Source: Prosapia bicincta
Lineage: Eukaryota; Arthropoda; Insecta; Hemiptera; Cercopidae
Length of the DNA stretch: 64,000 bases
Direction: 5' to 3'
Assembly: GCA_036971475.1 (NCBI GenBank)
Contig: JBAIZL010000002.1
Coordinates: forward strand, 170,662,024 to 170,726,023
The notes below the pieces were generated by a model that searched no databases, was not told the origin of the DNA, and was given only the letters and a program-made list of their open reading frames with translations. This document shows, in pieces, positions 60,111 to 64,000 of this stretch. Numbering within the stretch: the first letter of the stretch is position 1; every line of letters begins with the position of its first letter. Both the position numbers and the translations under genes were made by a program.

Positions 60111-60350
60111 GTTTATTTTGGGGGATTCCTTTGAATGGAAACCTAGAAATAAAGAACTCAAAACAAACTACTCAAGCACTGATATAGAGATTTAGAGGCA
60201 ATTCCAGTTCTGTATTCATTCCACTGATTTGTCTAGACTGTAAATAGTAATCCCGGGATATCTCGTTCAGAGAAAGAATGCAGGAAATAGAATATGGGAA
60301 GAATTTTAACTAAATTTTCATAGATTGATTTCGTCGACCAGATGCGAGTC

Positions 60351-61035
60351 AAGGGCGGCTCCAGGGGAAGGGCAGTACGGGCAATTAACACCCCTTCCCG
60401 AGAATTTGGATACCATTTTAGAAATATATGTTTCATATATGGAACGCATTTAAATTTATCCCAGTTACTTATAAAAATGTATTTTTCATTTGACTTTTAT
60501 TTTAAAACAATGTATTTTGTGTTTACATTTATGTAATGTTAGATGCAGAAATTCATCTGATCAACCCAGCATATACAACACTGGCGTGTTACAAGTCGCG
60601 CATTAGTTCCGTACCGCCTCGGCTATACTATCAGACTGTGTACTACGACTCCGCGTCGTCCTCGTCAGACCGAGCCGTTTGATAAAAGTTAAACAATATT
60701 TTGTACTATGTACAAAATGGCGAGCCGTTGATACGCGTAATACTTCATATTTAATTTCATGCAATGCTATTTATTTGCCTGAGCGAGATTTTCGTACTTT
60801 TCCCCTGCTAAAATCGTACACGTGGACAGGGAAAATAAATACCAATAACAATTTTGGTACTATGTAAATTTAGGTAAAATGATGTTTTGATGAAAAAATT
60901 GTCAAATTTCCTGCGATTTTTAGATAGAAGAATAGCTTAGAATTTCATTTTCAAGTCTTAATTTTTTGAAGTTCCTCCCCTTAATGTTTCCTGCCAATGT
61001 GCCTTCGCCCGAAAGTCTATCCCGGTCCCGCCCTT
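60351..61035. mobile_element. Possible non-autonomous DNA element, 685 bp
   Basis: The ends AAGGGCGG and CCGCCCTT are inverted, and the flanking GGCTCCAGGGG and TATCCCGGTCC style is common in insect hAT-like MITEs. I see no clear target duplication. Confidence 0.35.
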
Positions 61036-62923
61036 AATGCAAGTACACCGTTAACACTGGCAGTAAGCAGAAATATCTTGTGGATACAGCAAGATATCCG
61101 AATTAACCAAATACACCAGGATATCCGAAGATGTCTTAAATTAACCGAATTCGCATATCTTCTTGAAAACATATGATTAAAAAATGCCCCACTGGAGGGA
61201 CTGGCATACAAAAGTAAAGACTTGAACAACAAAATTTTACTGATTAAAAACCTGTTTCAAATAATTGATTTAAACACGGTCCTTAAAAATCATCAGGAAT
61301 GTCTAAGAAAAATTTCTCTTCGAATAATTACAATAAAAATGTTTATAAAGTTAGGTAAATATTCATTACTTACCGAATAAGAATTAATATTTTTGTATTC
61401 ATAGAGAACTCACACAGATTATTGCAAAAAGAATAATATAAACGCCCTAATAACAAAACTCGGCAGATACGGAGCAAAACTAACTTCACTTTAAACACAC
61501 ACAACTTTACGCATTATAATATAGCCGTAAAATACCTTGTAAAATACTAACTGATAAACAACATTAACAAAGACAGTGTAACTAAATAATGTGCAATTCA
61601 GCCAGTAACAGCCTAAAAGTACAACTCCCATTGAAATCATAAGTTACCGTTTAATGTAATAATATATGAAGTCACAGCCGAAAGCTGGATGTGTTTGTAA
61701 GTATTTCAATGTAGATGTATAGAATTGCCGTATAGGCTAGGGTCCGGTAATCCGTGTAAGTATTACCCATTATTTATAATTCGCGATATTTAAAATGACT
61801 TTCATCTGGTTTAAAATGCGATAAGGAAATATCGAAGTATATGTAGTGCGGCAATTATTACGAGGTACGTGAAAGAATCCATTACCTTCTCTGAAAACTA
61901 TCACACTTACTGTGGTAAAGAACGATCCAGCTGCAAACAACTATGCATCCAAACATTGTAAGGAACTGTTTTCAACATATTAACAAATGCAGTTCACACG
62001 AGAAGAAACAGGAAAACAGTAAAATAATCTATAGAAAATCCTCACAAAACAAGATAAATCCAACTGAGTTAAAAACACCAGAAGTACTAAAACTATTACC
62101 TTCACTCACACAACAATGGCAAAAAACCTAACGCGTGATTCGCTACCAGCAGTAAGGGGTGGCCCTACGGGAGGGGGAAGGGGTACAGTCCGAGCAGAAT
62201 CTTACTGCATACACTTACTGTGGGTCACCTGATCATGTTACATTGGTTGTAAAAGCACCTTGAGCTTTTCAGAGTTACAGAAACATTTCGAAATCTAACG
62301 GACCCACAGGAAATAATTACTCCTTAAATGTAAATATTCCTATAGAATAGGACGGTCATTCAAAACAGCCAAGAATATATAACATCAATGATCAATAAAA
62401 TATACATAGTCTAAGACCTACTGATACATACAATTTTCAACGAAAGATGGCAATTTTTGTGTGTTACATATGGACTCTTTTACTTCTTTAAAACCTATAA
62501 ACAGCCCATAATATATCGGCATCCATAAAGGATTTTATAAATTAATTCAAACAAAATAGGTTTTACCCTTTAAATGTGTGAAATGGTTAATTATATCTCC
62601 ACCAACTGTTTACCCGTAACTACATTTTCTGATTGGTATATAATTAGTTTATCCGAAACGATAATAGAACTCGTTTTATTGCAAACAACACAACGGACCA
62701 ATCAAAGACACGCTATCTAACTATAGTAATGAAAATAGTCGGATCGGCCTGGCCACCTGGCAACGGAAACCCAACTATGCAGAACTGCACAGGGACGGCA
62801 ATTCAGATCCTGCGCCTATAGTAACTTCGTGGAGAAAAGCCCAATAGTACATGTAAACAGACTCATTATTTTGGAAATCGAAATATGTTTCCCTCTTATT
62901 TTTTAATTCTGAAAATCTAAAAG
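61036..62923. other. No gene proven
   Basis: A minus-strand donor-like TTCG/GTAAGTAATG at about 61375 could end a noncoding first exon of the SRRM2-like gene, but no coding sequence supports it. A 62-codon plus-strand frame at 61943 is unrecognised. Confidence 0.25.
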
Positions 62924-62966
62924 CGATTCGGATAGGTGGGGTACGGATAGTTGGGAACTCTACTGT
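62924..62966 (-). mobile_element. Tigger-type terminal repeat fragment
   Basis: GGATAGTTGGGAACTCTACT followed by GTA reads on the minus strand as a Tigger end starting CAGTAGAGTTCCCAAC. No internal sequence is recognisable. Confidence 0.5.
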
Positions 62967-63043
62967 ATAAACAGAAAAATACGATTTTCACTAAAGCCGT
63001 ACTTACAAATTCTACATGATCACTCGACTTTCCAACAGTATCG

Positions 63044-63103
63044 GATGACTCACTGAGTCATCACTCTCAAAGAGTTAGGTGCATGCGTGATCCGACGGAT
63101 CAC
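63044..63103. other. Two short perfect palindromes before the satellite
   Basis: GATGACTCACTGAGTCATC (63044-63062) contains two back-to-back AP-1-like TGACTCA sites. GTGATCCGACGGATCAC (63087-63103) follows 24 bp later. The satellite starts 8 bp after that. Confidence 0.7.
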
Positions 63104-63110
63104 ACTCTCT

Positions 63111-64000
63111 AGGAAAGGGTGTGTAGAATTAGGTAGGGCATAATGATCGCAAGGTAATCTACAGGTGACCCTTATACAACCTAATACGTAGGATTGCTTA
63201 CCCAACGTACTGGCTATCAGGGTCGTAAAAACATGTCCCCTCCTACACCCGACTTTAGGAAAGGGTGTGTAGAATTAGGTAGGGCATAATGATCGCAAGG
63301 TAATCTACAGGTAACCCTTATATAACCTAATACGTAGGATTGCTTACCCAACGTACTGGCTATCAGGGTCGTAAAAACATGTCCCCTCCTACACCCGACT
63401 TTAGGAAAGGGTGTGTAGAATTAGGTAGGGCATAATGATCGCAAGGTAATCTACAGGTGACCCTTATATAACCTAATACGTAGGATTGCTTACCCAACGT
63501 ACTGGCTATCAGGGTCGTAAAAACATGTCCCCTCCTACACCCGACTTTAGGAAAGGGTGTGTAGAATTAGGTAGGACATAATGATCGCAAGGTAATCTAC
63601 AGGTGACCCTTATATAACCCAATACTTAGGATTGCTTACCCAACGTACTGGCTATCAGGGTCGTCAAAACATGTCCCCTCCTACATCCGACTTTAGGAAA
63701 GGGTGTGTAGAATTAGGTAGGGCATAGTGATCGCAAGGTAATCTACAGGTGACCCTTATATAACCTAATACGTAGGATTGCTTACCCAACGTACTGGCTA
63801 TCAGGGTCGTAAAAACATGTCCCCTCCTACACCCGACTTTAGGAAAGGGTGTGTAGAATTAGGTAGGGCATAATGATCGCAAGGTAATCTACAGGTGACC
63901 CTTATACAACCTAATACGTAGGATTGCTTACCCAACGTACTGGCTATCAGGGTCGTAAAAACATGTCCCCTCCTACATCCGACTTTAGGAAAGGGTGTGT
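63111..64000. repeat. 146-bp satellite, at least 6 copies, runs off the window
   Basis: Units start AGGAAAGGGTGTGTAGAATT at 63111, 63257, 63403, 63549, 63695, 63841 and 63987, exactly 146 bp apart, with about 1-4 differences each. CTACACCC ... GGGTGTGTAG across each junction can form a hairpin. No coding. Confidence 0.96.

Noticed and set aside
61375..61500. First exon of the SRRM2-like gene
   Set aside because: A good donor-like site exists, but the sequence before it has stops and no cwf21 similarity.

Overview
This is AT-rich eukaryotic nuclear DNA, most likely from an arthropod. The evidence is split coding exons with GT/AG borders and in-phase joins, and a mix of Penelope-like (PLE), LINE, Tigger/pogo, piggyBac, mariner and hAT-like elements. 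A hemipteran insect is my guess, but the window does not prove it. There is no prokaryotic gene content and no CRISPR. Almost every open frame belongs to a mobile element.

Layout. 1-21494: an intact PLE reading frame (PLE-A, 1417-3876) sits at the head of a threefold tandem array with a unit of about 6.5 kb (2051, 8512 and 15027 are homologous starts). Each unit carries PLE-A, several fold-back repeats set in (TA)n tracts, a broken LINE RNase H tail and a broken Tigger/jerky transposase. 21495-29300: the end of that Tigger, an internally deleted piggyBac (22180-23180), a TTAA MITE and unremarkable AT-rich DNA. 29312-33738: two more PLEs, PLE-C (minus strand, decayed) and PLE-B (a direct copy fused to an inverted partial copy). 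37651-39024: five fold-back units in a row, separated by (TA)n. 39039-42110: Tigger remnants with a 1322-bp mariner-type element between them. 43096-49005: a GC-richer LINE with a 10-bp target duplication, itself interrupted by a hAT-like element with a 5-bp duplication. 50491-58190: a second TTAA MITE, minisatellites, a large CA/CG block and a Tigger. 63111-64000: a 146-bp satellite running off the window.

Host gene. Four minus-strand exons (56485-56222, 52716-52654, 42302-42162, 35245-35164) join in phase into one protein resembling the start of SRRM2 (SRm300), a spliceosome-associated SR-related protein. The 3.5-kb, 10.4-kb and 6.9-kb introns hold much of the mobile DNA. The N-terminal cwf21 exon was not found and probably lies to the right.

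Most interesting signal. Near the 3' end of PLE-A, PLE-B and PLE-C, and inside the fold-back repeats, I can draw the same hammerhead-ribozyme-like fold: a 7-nt box, one extra nucleotide, stem II, GAAA, a 2-3 bp stem III, a UH cleavage site and stem I. In PLE-C and fold-back H3 the box is CTGATGA. In PLE-A, PLE-B and possibly H2, positions 3 and 8 change together from C/G to T/A, as expected if the hammerhead C3-G8 pair is kept. One fold-back (H1-c) is a hammerhead with a perfect 70-bp stem I. PLEs, their head-to-head partial copies and ribozyme-tipped fold-backs all embedded in (TA)n look like one family of related structures.
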